From positions 1 to 38,371 of the forward strand of contig JAISFI010000208.1 of assembly GCA_031263685.1 (NCBI GenBank): a stretch of 38,371 nucleotides of DNA, read 5' to 3'. The position numbers and the translations under genes were made by a program. Under the pieces are notes generated by a model. The model had not been told where the DNA came from and ran no database searches. It was given only the letters and a program-made list of their open reading frames with translations. The stretch is from Dysgonamonadaceae bacterium. GTDB taxonomy: Bacteria; Bacteroidota; Bacteroidia; Bacteroidales; Azobacteroidaceae. Shown here in pieces: positions 7,117 through 16,530 of this stretch (position 1 is the stretch's first letter; every line of letters starts with the position of its first letter).

Positions 7117-8256
7117 TCACTCCAACCCGTACAACTGCCGCACAGTCTGCTCAAACAGTTTAAACGTTTCGTGCTGCTTCGGGAAATCGCCCTGCACGAT
7201 GTACATTACAATCAGTCCGCTTTTCGGGTATATCTTCGTGTCGGAGCCTAAAGCGCCGCCGTGTCCCATGTAGCTGTCGCCGACGGCCCAGCCCAGACCG
7301 TTGCGGCTGCCGGGGTATATACCGGTCTGCGCTTCTCCCATTTGGCGTACGCTTTCTTCGCTGATGATTCGGCGGTTGCGGCAGATGCCTTTGGCGGCTA
7401 TCATCCGGTAGAATTTCAGTAAGTCGCGGGGCGTGCAGAAAATGCCGCCGCCGGCTTCCGCGTGCCGCCTGTTCCTGTCGTTCAGCGGATACTGCAGGTA
7501 GCCGATGGGGATTTCTTCCATCTTTCCCGCTTTTACCGTACAGGGAAGGATCAGTTTCGACAACTGTTTCCCGTCTGGAAAGAAGGTGGCGCTGCTCATT
7601 TCCAGCGGGTCGAAAATTCGCTTTTGCAGAAATGTTTCGTAGCTCATTCCCGAAACCCGCTCTACGATGGCGGCGGCGATGTTTATTCCCTGATTGGAGT
7701 ATTCATAACGTTCGCCCGGCTCAAAGAGCAGGGGTGTTATCGCGCTAACGTATATGCTGTTGACGAGCGATAGCTGGTCTATTTTGCCCGTCTGCTCCTG
7801 CACGCCGCCCAGAAACGTCATTCCGGAGGTGTGCGAAAGCAGATGGCGCAGGGTGACGGGCTTTACGGCCTTTTCCAGCACCTGAAAGCTTTCTTTTTTC
7901 AAGCTTCGAACCATCAGCCCCTTGAGTTCCGGGAGATAGCTTGTTACGGGTTCGTCCAGACTGAGCTTCCCCTCTTCGACGAGCATCATTACCGCTACGC
8001 CGGCAAAGGGCTTGCTTTGCGAAGCGATCCAGAAGAGTGCGTCGGGCGACATTTCTTTGCTGCCCGTTCCGCCGGCCATGCCCAGGTATTGCTCGTCGAG
8101 GATTTTATCGCCGTCGGCAATGATGTAAATCAGGCCGGGCAGTTCTCCCCGGTCGATCGGTTCCTGCATCGTGGAATGGAGCGTGCTGCCGGGGTCGGCA
8201 AGCGTTGCCTGAACGAAAAAGACGGTCAGGCAGAGTGAAATTACTGTTTTATTCAT
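7117..8256 (-). CDS. Serine hydrolase, class C beta-lactamase fold (esterase candidate)
   Basis: A 379-residue secreted protein in the beta-lactamase/D-alanyl-D-alanine carboxypeptidase-like family. The start is set at the ATG at 8254-8256 because it opens a clean signal peptide (MNKTVISLCLTVFFVQATLA); the 33 extra residues in the ORF track read through the intergenic hairpin. Catalytic motifs are present: S-x-x-K in IASQSKPF, Y-x-N in YEYSNQG, and HGG in GHGGALGSD in place of the KTG of true beta-lactamases. That pattern suits an EstB-like esterase or peptidase more than a resistance enzyme. It is the last gene of the leftward HTCS-GH78-GH5 series, 95 nt after GH5, so removal of acetyl or other ester groups from the polysaccharide is a reasonable role. 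A general peptidase cannot be excluded. Confidence 0.82.
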   Translation of the reverse strand: MNKTVISLCLTVFFVQATLADPGSTLHSTMQEPIDRGELPGLIYIIADGDKILDEQYLGMAGGTGSKEMSPDALFWIASQSKPFAGVAVMMLVEEGKLSLDEPVTSYLPELKGLMVRSLKKESFQVLEKAVKPVTLRHLLSHTSGMTFLGGVQEQTGKIDQLSLVNSIYVSAITPLLFEPGERYEYSNQGINIAAAIVERVSGMSYETFLQKRIFDPLEMSSATFFPDGKQLSKLILPCTVKAGKMEEIPIGYLQYPLNDRNRRHAEAGGGIFCTPRDLLKFYRMIAAKGICRNRRIISEESVRQMGEAQTGIYPGSRNGLGWAVGDSYMGHGGALGSDTKIYPKSGLIVMYIVQGDFPKQHETFKLFEQTVRQLYGLE

Positions 8257-8308
8257 GCGAAAATGGATGTTGATATATGGTTGTAAATTAATTGTTTTGG
8301 TTCGGTTT

Positions 8309-8341
8309 TCGCTCGGCGTAGCGTGAACGCCACGCCGAGCG
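8309..8341. repeat. GC-rich hairpin between GH5 and serine hydrolase genes
   Basis: TTCGCTCGGCGT and ACGCCGAGCGAA are perfect 12-bp inverted arms around a short centre that itself contains GCGTGAACGC. No T-run follows on the minus strand, so it is more likely an mRNA-stabilising or processing hairpin than a terminator. The same CGCTCGGCG/CGCCGAGCG arms bracket the tandem array at 16531-16761. Confidence 0.6.
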
Positions 8342-8351
8342 AAGGGATTCA

Positions 8352-11300
8352 TCATTTCACAACCAACTTTTGCGTCGTCGTCACGCCGTTGCGGGATGTT
8401 ATTTGCAGTAAATAACTTCCTTTGGCGTACCGGCTTACATCTACGCTGTGCTGCGTCGCACCCGGACGGGCGTCATAAACAGTTTGCCCAAGCAGATTCA
8501 CAATACGCACCTCTTGCAGGAGTGTTTCCGACTGGACATGCAGCGTTCCGGAAACCGGATTCGGCCAGGCGGAAACCGCAGCGCCGACCGTCAACTCGTC
8601 GATGCCGGTCGACTGGCCGTAATTGCGGATGTATTTCTCCATGATGGCCATCGTCGATTTCTCGGTAGCATAGTTGTCTTTCGGCTGAACGGTGAGGTGG
8701 TAGTTGTCGTAAAATGCGCCGCCGCACCAGTAGGTGGCCGTCATCTGATGTTGCTTCAGGTAGGAGAAGACGCTGTCGATGAGCACCATGTAACGCGGAT
8801 CGCCGCCCTCTGCGCCGTTGTAGGGCACGCCGAACTCGCCGATCATGCCGGTTTTGCCGTTGGCGGCGCACCAGTTGATGAACGGGTCGAGGCGGCCTTT
8901 GGTACGTGCGTCGAAGTTGTTGCCGACTTCGGAGTCGTAACTGCCTTGATACGTTCCCGAAGCATTCCCGTCGAAATAGCAGTGCGCCTGATAAATCAGT
9001 TTGTTTGCCGGGTCGGTCAGGTTTTTAAGCTCGTCGCTCACGCTTGCCCAGCCCGCTGCCGAAGCGTAGCTCCTTCCCTCGATTGAAATATACGCCTGCA
9101 TGTCCTTTTCGCGGATGGCGTTGATAGCCATTTGATAATTATTGAATAAAATATCCATGCTGAGGCTTTTCGGCTCGTTCATCAGGTCGTAGCCCCAGAT
9201 GTTGGAGCAGTCGGCAAAAGCGACCGCGAGCTTTGCCCACACGTCGGCGTAATGGGCGGCGGTGACAACAGGCTCGTCGTCACTGTACCAGCCGCCCCAC
9301 GCGTTTCCGAGCCAGTTGCGGTGGCCGGCCACGCCTATTTCGTAGAGCTTGCCGTCAACAGCCCGTTCGCAGTAGTCGTGCATGTCGAGCATCACCCACA
9401 TGCCGAGGCGTTCGGCTTCCTTGACAACCTTGTGCATCTCGGTGATGTCGTTCGTGGTGAGCGCGCCGTTAAATTCGCTCTGTACACGCGGCCAGCGGAA
9501 AGGCAGGCGAATCAGCTTGATGCCCTTGGCGTTGAAGTAGTACAGGTCTTCGTTTTTCGGATAGCGGTAATCGGTTCCATAACGGCCCGGATTGCTTCCT
9601 CCCGAACCCGAAGCAAGGTTGATGCCCAGCATCACGGTTTCGCGCGGCGGCAGACTTCCCGTACGGCTGTCCTGAATCGACTCGCCGGGCGTCGGCGTGT
9701 CGGAGCAGAGGGTGGCTACTGCCGTTCCGCTAACCGGCTCGCCTTTGTAGGCAAAAATATTGTCGATATACACGTTCATCGAAGAATAACCGACCAGGCG
9801 GGGGCGGAGCACATAAACGTTCGACAGGTCGAGCATGTCCTCGAAGTAGCAGAGCGGAATGGAGATGGACGTCCATTCGCCCGGCTTCATCTCGACGGAG
9901 GCAATCAGCTTGTCACTGTCGAGCTTGCCCTGGGGGTTGTGGTTGTCGTGCATGAAGAAGGTCATCGAGCAGGGCTTGTCGTTCACCAGTCCGCTGGCTA
10001 AGTAAGCGCTGATGTGCAGGTATTTCATATCGCTCAAATCCATAGTCGTGCTCGTTCTGTGTATTTTGAAAGGATAATCGTTCCAGCCGGTGAGCTTGAT
10101 GGTGCTGTTTCCCGAACCGGGAACGATTTCTACAAACTCGCGCTTCTGGTTGGCGTTTTGCCCGTAGTTCATTTTGGCAACGGCATAATCGTCTTCAAGC
10201 GTATAATTGCCAGAAATATCCCAGATGCCTAATTCATCCTGATAACCGGCTTCTTCAAGCTGTTCGCAGAAGATGGAAATCACATCGTCGACGTTGGCCG
10301 TAACGGTCGGAACGGTCGTTGGGGCGGGGAGTTCCGGTGGTATATCGGGATCCGGAGGCTGCACGCCCGGGCCGTCGCCCGTTTTGTAGGCGTAAATGTT
10401 ATCGACATACAGGAGGGTTCCCGGCGCGCCTTTCCCGCCGCGCCTCAGGCGGATGATGTTGATGTTGGATACGTCGAAAGCCGGATTCGTGGCCACGAAG
10501 CGCGTGAGCGCTATGTCGAAGCTGATCCAGCGTCCGTGCAGGTTCGCTTCGGTGATATTGAGCCAGATATTGGCGGATACGTGATTGCCTCCGCTCCAGT
10601 CGAAAATCAGGCCGAAGTCAAACTCGCCGATTCCCTTATCGCTGCCGGGCGAATAGATGTCGATATGCAGGCTGTCCATTCCCGTCAGGTTGCACGTGCC
10701 GAGCGAGATTTGCGCATGATTGTTGCTGTAAAGCGTATCGAGTTTCAGCAGCGATTCGGCAGGCGCACTTTCAAAGGGATAAATGATTTCCCTTGTGGGA
10801 GCCTTTACGGACAGCCAGTCGGCGTAATCCAGGATGAACTGCCCGCAGGGGTAAACATCGCTGAGGATGCCTCTCACGTTAGTTGGGTCGTGCCTTGGCA
10901 GAGGTGCGGGGATGTGTGGACGTTCGGATGTCAAATCTATGGCGTCACCGACTGTCATGGTTACGCGGTCGACGATGGTAACGGTGAGGCTGCCCGACTT
11001 CGTGTTGTCATAATCGGAAGTCGCGGTAACAGTCAGCGTGGCAGCCGTTTCATCGGCAGCCACCGTGAGCAGGCCTGTGCTGGAAAGCGTTGTTGCACTG
11101 CTTTCAGCGCCGCTGAGCGACCAGCTTACTTCCCTCGGCGGATTGTTTGCAACGGAAAATACAGCGCCGTACTGCGCCATCGCGCCGCGCTCTATCTGCG
11201 TCGCGCCGCTGACGCCGACGGATTTCACTACCGGCGAATGGTCGATGTGCTGCGAGGTATAAATGTACACGTTATCGACATACAGCTTTTGTCCGGGCGA

Positions 11301-12677
11301 ACCCTGCCCGCCGCGCCGCAGCCGCAGTATGAGGGCATATTCGCCCTGTACCAGGAATTTCGATATGGGAACTTCAAAGCTGATCCACTGTCCGTGCCGG
11401 TTTTCCTGGGTAATCCGGTACCAGACGTCGGCCTGTATCAACGCAGCGTTGTTCCAGTGGTTGTCTCCCACATAAAGAGCAAACTCAAATTCGCCGATTC
11501 CGTCGTTACCGCCGGGCGAATAGACGTCGATGTGGATGCTGTCCCGGTCGGTCATGGCCACTGCGCCCAGACTAATTTGCGCTACATTGTTGTTGACGAG
11601 CGAGTCGAGAAACAGGACATGATCTTCGGGGGCGTCGTCAAAGGGGGTGATGACTTCCTTGCGCGGCAGGGTGGTACCTGTCGGCAGCCAGTCGCTGTAG
11701 TCGGTGACAAACTGCCCGTTGTTGTTGTAATGATCGCTGAAAATGTTTTTTACATCTTCCTGAGCATGCACGGGCGTTGGCGCAGGCGTTGCCGGCGGGG
11801 TGATGAGGATGATTTTGCGGACGGCCGATTTCGTGTTGTCGTAAACGGACGTAGCCGTAAGTGTCAGGACAGCGGCCGTTTCGTCGGCAGCCACCGTGAG
11901 CAGACCGGCGGATGAAAGCGTGGTGGCGGGTTTGACTGCTCCGGCAAGCGACCATGTTACCGCCTGCGAGGGATAGTGTGCGCCGGTAACGGTTGCGCCG
12001 TACTGCGCCGTCGCGCCACGTTTTACCGCTCCTGTGCCGCCGATTGTTATCGCGTCGATCGTCGGCGTATGGTTGATGTATTCCGACTGATAGGCGTAAA
12101 TATTATCTACAAAGAGCAGGTTGCCCGGCGAACCCGCTCCGCCGCGCCGGATGGCAATTTGCGTAATCTGGTCGATCTGCATGTTGGCGGTGGCAGCAAA
12201 GCGCGTGATGGGCAGTTCGATTGCTATCCACTGTCCATGCTGTCCCAGATTGGTAATATTGAGCCAGATGCCGGCCTGCGCCCTTGTTCCGTTTGCCGAC
12301 AGGAGGGCGAAGTCAAATTCGCCGATTCCCGCGTTATCGGCGGGCGAGAAAATGTCGATATGCAGCGTGTCCATGGTGCGCCAGTCCTGCGCATCGAACG
12401 AAAACCACGCTTCCTTGTTTCCCGTACCGTTGGTGAGGTTTGAAATCTTTATCACTTTGTCGGTTGGGGCAGTCGCAAAGGGCTTTTCGACAGAGATTTG
12501 CGTAACAGAACCCGTGGCGTTGTACTGGATGTTTCCCACAGGGGTGTAAGGGTCGCTGAACAGTGCGGCAACCCGGTTCGCTGCGTGCGGCGGCGTAGGC
12601 GCGGGTGCGGATGGCTGGGCAAGTGCGCTTTGCATTGCCGCAAGCATTAAGAATAGAAAGAAAATCTGCTTTTTCAT
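8352..12677 (-). CDS. Multimodular secreted GH5 glycoside hydrolase (endo-beta-glucanase type)
   Basis: 1441 residues: signal peptide (1-20); module A (about 34-198); Ig/Big-like domain (205-293); module A (306-475); Ig-like (482-568); module A (600-765); a diverged module A (795-978); GH5 catalytic domain (about 1012-1350); type IX secretion sorting domain (about 1365-1441, SAWPNPVSG...QKLVVK). Each module A starts near an 'I/LFSD.Y' phrase and ends with RRGG..SPG..LYVDNIYAY, and is a probable carbohydrate-binding beta-sandwich. In GH5 the acid/base Glu is in YDLMNEPK (E1168) and the nucleophile in GMIGEFGVPY (E1281). It should cut a beta-linked backbone outside the cell or at the surface. 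The subfamily is not assigned. A processive xanthanase-type enzyme is possible given the GH88-GH92 neighbour, as is a plain endoglucanase or mannanase. It lies 76 nt downstream of GH78. Confidence 0.88.
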   Translation of the reverse strand: MKKQIFFLFLMLAAMQSALAQPSAPAPTPPHAANRVAALFSDPYTPVGNIQYNATGSVTQISVEKPFATAPTDKVIKISNLTNGTGNKEAWFSFDAQDWRTMDTLHIDIFSPADNAGIGEFDFALLSANGTRAQAGIWLNITNLGQHGQWIAIELPITRFAATANMQIDQITQIAIRRGGAGSPGNLLFVDNIYAYQSEYINHTPTIDAITIGGTGAVKRGATAQYGATVTGAHYPSQAVTWSLAGAVKPATTLSSAGLLTVAADETAAVLTLTATSVYDNTKSAVRKIILITPPATPAPTPVHAQEDVKNIFSDHYNNNGQFVTDYSDWLPTGTTLPRKEVITPFDDAPEDHVLFLDSLVNNNVAQISLGAVAMTDRDSIHIDVYSPGGNDGIGEFEFALYVGDNHWNNAALIQADVWYRITQENRHGQWISFEVPISKFLVQGEYALILRLRRGGQGSPGQKLYVDNVYIYTSQHIDHSPVVKSVGVSGATQIERGAMAQYGAVFSVANNPPREVSWSLSGAESSATTLSSTGLLTVAADETAATLTVTATSDYDNTKSGSLTVTIVDRVTMTVGDAIDLTSERPHIPAPLPRHDPTNVRGILSDVYPCGQFILDYADWLSVKAPTREIIYPFESAPAESLLKLDTLYSNNHAQISLGTCNLTGMDSLHIDIYSPGSDKGIGEFDFGLIFDWSGGNHVSANIWLNITEANLHGRWISFDIALTRFVATNPAFDVSNINIIRLRRGGKGAPGTLLYVDNIYAYKTGDGPGVQPPDPDIPPELPAPTTVPTVTANVDDVISIFCEQLEEAGYQDELGIWDISGNYTLEDDYAVAKMNYGQNANQKREFVEIVPGSGNSTIKLTGWNDYPFKIHRTSTTMDLSDMKYLHISAYLASGLVNDKPCSMTFFMHDNHNPQGKLDSDKLIASVEMKPGEWTSISIPLCYFEDMLDLSNVYVLRPRLVGYSSMNVYIDNIFAYKGEPVSGTAVATLCSDTPTPGESIQDSRTGSLPPRETVMLGINLASGSGGSNPGRYGTDYRYPKNEDLYYFNAKGIKLIRLPFRWPRVQSEFNGALTTNDITEMHKVVKEAERLGMWVMLDMHDYCERAVDGKLYEIGVAGHRNWLGNAWGGWYSDDEPVVTAAHYADVWAKLAVAFADCSNIWGYDLMNEPKSLSMDILFNNYQMAINAIREKDMQAYISIEGRSYASAAGWASVSDELKNLTDPANKLIYQAHCYFDGNASGTYQGSYDSEVGNNFDARTKGRLDPFINWCAANGKTGMIGEFGVPYNGAEGGDPRYMVLIDSVFSYLKQHQMTATYWCGGAFYDNYHLTVQPKDNYATEKSTMAIMEKYIRNYGQSTGIDELTVGAAVSAWPNPVSGTLHVQSETLLQEVRIVNLLGQTVYDARPGATQHSVDVSRYAKGSYLLQITSRNGVTTTQKLVVK

Positions 12678-12753
12678 ACGAAATAAATAATAAATGGTTA
12701 TAAATAATTACCTGAGTTCGATATTTGGTGCATGGACGTGCACGTTCTCCTCT

Positions 12754-15700
12754 TCATTTCACAAGCAGTTTTGCACGTTTAACCGTTTCGTTATTGCTGC
12801 GAAAGTCGAGGAGGTAGAGGCCGGGGTTGATGTTCAATGCCAGCCGGGAATGGCGGTCTGCCAGCGGATAGTCGGCGAGGCGGTTTCCCAGACTTGAATA
12901 GAGGGATAGCGACGCGTTTTCTGCCGGATAATCCGTATCAACGTGCAGGGTCTCGCCAGCGGCGATCGGATTGGGATAGAGGTGCATCGGACGGTTGTCC
13001 CTTACCGCTGCCATGCCCGTTTCGCTGCTTTCCCGGACGTCAAAGAGGTAGCTGCCCGACTGGAGTTCGAGGACAAACCGGTCGTCTTCTTCGGTAAACG
13101 AGGCGACGCCGTCGACGTTTTCGGCGGTGATGCCGTTTTGATAAACCCCCGTCCCGTCCCTGTATTTGGGAATGTAGAGCGTAGCCGTCGTATTGGCGGG
13201 AACGGTAAAGGAGTAGGTGAAATCGCCGTCCGGCGTTTCTTCCCACCGGCTTTTGATGGCGCCGCATGGGGAACCGAATACCGCATCTACTTTGGTAATG
13301 CGTTCATTAAACGGGAGGTTTCTGGTATCGGTCAGCGGACGAAGGATGAAATGCTTGAAGCCCGGATAGTTTTCATCGACCTCAATGCCGGCCATGTAGC
13401 GGTACATCCATTCCGAAACGGCGCCATAGGAGTAATGGTTGAAGGAATTCATCTTCGCATCGCCAAATCCGCCGGCGAGGGTGTAGGAGTTCCAGCGTTC
13501 CCAGATGGTAGTCGCACCCTGATCCACGCTGTACAGCCACGAGGGATCGTTGCGCTGCAGAAGGAGCGTGTAGGCCATGTCCGTAGCGCCGTTCTCGCTC
13601 AGTGTCTGGTTCAGGATGCCCGTGCCTACAAATCCGGTGCTCAGGCGGTTGCCGTTGGCTTTTATTTTATCGACGAGGCGGGCGATGATTTCCTGCTTTA
13701 TCGCAGGCGTGGCCGGGAGGTCGTTTTTCAAGGCCAGCAGGAATGCCGTCTGCGAAGTGACCGTTAACATTCCCGTGCCCGGATCGGTGTATCTTGTTTG
13801 AAATTCGGCCTTGATGTTGTCGTAGAGCGTTTGATACTTTGCCGCCTGCTGCGCGTAGGCATCTCCTTCGGAAACGCTCAGGGCTTTGGAGATTTTAGTC
13901 ATCAACTGCGCGACGTTGGCATAGTAGCAAACGCAGATGTAGCGGGTGTCGGTATTCTCGTAGGCCAGCCAGTCGCCGTATTGCGTATTGCCGCCGTTGT
14001 AGAGGTAATCGGCCGATTTCTGCGTCGCCAGCCAGTCCATGAAGCGCTCCATGGAGGCATAATGTTCGTTCAGGATTTCGCGGTCGCCATACATTAAATA
14101 GATGTTCCAGGGGACGATGATTCCGGCATCGGCCCAAGCTGTGGCGCCGTTGCCGTATTTATTGTTGTCGGGCACGACCGAGGGGTAGCTGCCGTTGGAG
14201 AGCTGACTGTCGCGCGCGTCTTTCGCCCACTTGTGGAAAAACGCGGCGACGTTGGCGTTGTAGGCGGCGGCGCGCGAAAAGATCTGCGTATCGCCCATCC
14301 ATCCCAGGCGCTCGTCGCGCTGCGGACAGTCGGTAGGAATGCTCAGGAAATTGCCCCGCTGTCCCCAGACGATATTGCTGTACAGTTTGTTGACCAGTTC
14401 GTTGCTGGTGGAGAGGGAGGCATATTCTTCGTTTACCGTGCCGACGACTTCGCCCTTTATCATTTCTATCTCAATATCGTCCGTAGCCGTCAGTTCGCAG
14501 TAGCGGAAGCCGAAAAAGGTCATCGACGGATGGTAGGTTTCGCCCTGCGCATCACCTTTCAGGATATAGTTCAGGGTAGCCTTCGCCGTGCGGAGGTTTT
14601 GCAGGTAGAGCGTTCCCTTCGCGCCGTCGTTCCGGCGCGAACCGGCGCCCGAATCGTTCAGCATTTCGGCAAAGCGTCCCTTCAGCTTTACACCCTGCGC
14701 GCCGCGTACACGGAATTTAATCCAGCCCACCATGTTTTGTCCGAAATCGTAAATGGCCGTCTCGCCTTTCCGGAGCGTGATGTTTTCATCGCCTTCAATT
14801 GTCCGAACCGTGTTGATTTCGCCATACGTGGCGCCGTTCGATTTGATTCCATTGTAAATGGTGATGCTTTCCGGCGACCGCTCCAGCGCGGGACGCACCT
14901 GCACCGGCGGCCCGATGAGGGCGAGGATGCTGCCCTTGAAATAGTCGTTGACCGTGGCCGCTGTCCATCCGGAGTCGTCGAAATCCGCACTTGTCCAGTT
15001 CGTTTCCTTCCGGGCGTCGTAGTTTTCGCCGTTATATATATCGGCCATGCGGAGGGCCGACCGGGTGGAGGTTTTCCAGTCTGCCGTCGTGGTGACGACC
15101 GTTTCGACGCTTCCATCCGTGTATTCTATCCGTATCTTGGCGATAAAGCCCGGCGACTGATTGCCGTATATGTTGCTGGAGATGGCGCCGGTGAACCATC
15201 CGGACGAGACTTGCGCGCCGACTGCGTTTTCGCCCTGTGTGAGCAAGTCCGTTACATCGGAGGTAGCATAGAAGACGGTTTTGCGGTAATCCGTCCATCC
15301 GGGCTTGAGTTCGTCGTACACCCGCGTTCCGTCGGGCTGGGGATTGCCCACTCGCTGGCCGTTGATAAAGAGGTCGTATATGCCCAGGGCGGACGAGTAG
15401 ATGCGGGCGGAACGGATGGCCTTCGCCGCCGTAAACGTTGTCCGAAACATCGGAATACCGTTGGAACTGTCGTCGAAGATGCAGGTTTCGCCGCTGGACG
15501 AGAAACTGTAGAGTTTGGAGTTTCCATCGACCGTTACCGTTTCGCCTTCACCAAAAAGATTGCTTCCGTTTTCAAAGTCTTCGGAGAGGAGGATTTCCGG
15601 CTCATTGTCCGTGTAATTGGTCAGGACGATGTTGTCCCAATAGGCTTTTTCGTTGACGCCGCCTGCATTATACGCCCTGAAGCCCAGTCCGGACGGTATC

Positions 15701-16476
15701 AGGCGGTTGTAGGTATCGGTATAGGTATCGATCAGAACATCATCGATATAGGTTTTGACGGTGTTTCCGGTGACGTCTATTTTGAGGTGGCGTTCATGGT
15801 CGATCAGGTCGGCCTTTGAATAGAACTGCCCGAACTTTGCATTGGATACCGAGAAGGATCCGTTGTAAAAGTGCCGCCGGAGCAGGGGTTCGCTCGCGTC
15901 GTCGTGCGTATTGATCGACCACATGTAGAAGAGCGACGTGCCGGCGGCGGAGAAGATGATCCCCGCGTTGTCGTTCAGGAGCGTAACATCGGCCTCGACC
16001 GTAAAGTGCGACCCGGCGACTGTCGGTTGCGGGGAGAGTTTCAGCCACTGGGCGCCGCTCCAGCCGGAGTTCAGCAGTCCGGTTTCAAAGAAAGCTTCTT
16101 CGCCGGACGGGATTTCCGTGTCGTTTTTATCCCAGGCCGAGACTTTCCAGTAGTAGCGCGTCGAGGGCGAAAGACCGGCGCCGGTGTATTTTACGCCCAC
16201 TGAAGCATCGGACGGGATTTTTCCCGAAGTCCAGACTTCGGTTGTTTTGTCGTTGGCCAGCAGCGTGATTTGATACGCCGTTTGGCGCTGTCCGGTTTCG
16301 GCATCGTCCATTTCCCAACTGAATTGCGGGTTTGCGGCATCTGTCCCGATGGGGTTTTTCATGTATTCCACACGAAGATTTCTGAGCGATGCGGCAGCCT
16401 GCAAAACAGGCGCTGCGGAAAGCATTATTCCACACAGGCACAGTGTTCGGAGCGATTTTGAATGTTGTAAAGTCAT
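12754..16476 (-). CDS. Secreted GH78 alpha-L-rhamnosidase
   Basis: 1240 residues, long for GH78. The order is: signal peptide (1-28); fibronectin-type domain (about 30-135); an inserted LamG/concanavalin-like domain (about 145-290, FTVEADVTLLNDNAGIIF through AYWDNIVLTNY); rhamnosidase N-terminal beta domain (about 350-515, containing IYDLFINGQRVG); core beta domain; (alpha/alpha)6 catalytic domain with the signature PTDCPQRDERLGWMGD near 714-729; C-terminal beta domain; and a type IX sorting domain (YPNPIAAGETL...KLLVK). The acidic residues expected for inverting hydrolysis of terminal alpha-L-rhamnose are in that signature. It is the first enzyme gene downstream of the HTCS gene, separated from it by a 23-bp tandem array, and probably shares a transcript with GH5 and the serine hydrolase. 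Secretion by type IX places it at the cell surface. Confidence 0.9.
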   Translation of the reverse strand: MTLQHSKSLRTLCLCGIMLSAAPVLQAAASLRNLRVEYMKNPIGTDAANPQFSWEMDDAETGQRQTAYQITLLANDKTTEVWTSGKIPSDASVGVKYTGAGLSPSTRYYWKVSAWDKNDTEIPSGEEAFFETGLLNSGWSGAQWLKLSPQPTVAGSHFTVEADVTLLNDNAGIIFSAAGTSLFYMWSINTHDDASEPLLRRHFYNGSFSVSNAKFGQFYSKADLIDHERHLKIDVTGNTVKTYIDDVLIDTYTDTYNRLIPSGLGFRAYNAGGVNEKAYWDNIVLTNYTDNEPEILLSEDFENGSNLFGEGETVTVDGNSKLYSFSSSGETCIFDDSSNGIPMFRTTFTAAKAIRSARIYSSALGIYDLFINGQRVGNPQPDGTRVYDELKPGWTDYRKTVFYATSDVTDLLTQGENAVGAQVSSGWFTGAISSNIYGNQSPGFIAKIRIEYTDGSVETVVTTTADWKTSTRSALRMADIYNGENYDARKETNWTSADFDDSGWTAATVNDYFKGSILALIGPPVQVRPALERSPESITIYNGIKSNGATYGEINTVRTIEGDENITLRKGETAIYDFGQNMVGWIKFRVRGAQGVKLKGRFAEMLNDSGAGSRRNDGAKGTLYLQNLRTAKATLNYILKGDAQGETYHPSMTFFGFRYCELTATDDIEIEMIKGEVVGTVNEEYASLSTSNELVNKLYSNIVWGQRGNFLSIPTDCPQRDERLGWMGDTQIFSRAAAYNANVAAFFHKWAKDARDSQLSNGSYPSVVPDNNKYGNGATAWADAGIIVPWNIYLMYGDREILNEHYASMERFMDWLATQKSADYLYNGGNTQYGDWLAYENTDTRYICVCYYANVAQLMTKISKALSVSEGDAYAQQAAKYQTLYDNIKAEFQTRYTDPGTGMLTVTSQTAFLLALKNDLPATPAIKQEIIARLVDKIKANGNRLSTGFVGTGILNQTLSENGATDMAYTLLLQRNDPSWLYSVDQGATTIWERWNSYTLAGGFGDAKMNSFNHYSYGAVSEWMYRYMAGIEVDENYPGFKHFILRPLTDTRNLPFNERITKVDAVFGSPCGAIKSRWEETPDGDFTYSFTVPANTTATLYIPKYRDGTGVYQNGITAENVDGVASFTEEDDRFVLELQSGSYLFDVRESSETGMAAVRDNRPMHLYPNPIAAGETLHVDTDYPAENASLSLYSSLGNRLADYPLADRHSRLALNINPGLYLLDFRSNNETVKRAKLLVK

Positions 16477-16530
16477 AATAATTGATTTTGTTTCTGTTTC
16501 TGATAAAGTACAGTATAATGTTTGATTTTA

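Noticed and set aside
7117-8256. Serine hydrolase considered as an antibiotic-resistance beta-lactamase
   Set aside because: The third motif is HGG rather than KTG and the context is a carbohydrate cluster; the esterase/peptidase group fits better.
8257-8355. 33-residue N-terminal extension of the serine hydrolase
   Set aside because: It reads through the intergenic hairpin and would bury the signal peptide.
10536-11915. 459-aa plus-strand ORF inside GH5, repeated in pattern
   Set aside because: Its internal repetition just mirrors the repeated modules of the GH5 enzyme on the other strand.
14233-15819. 528-aa plus-strand ORF inside GH78
   Set aside because: Antisense shadow in GC-rich coding sequence; arginine/valine-rich with no domain signature.
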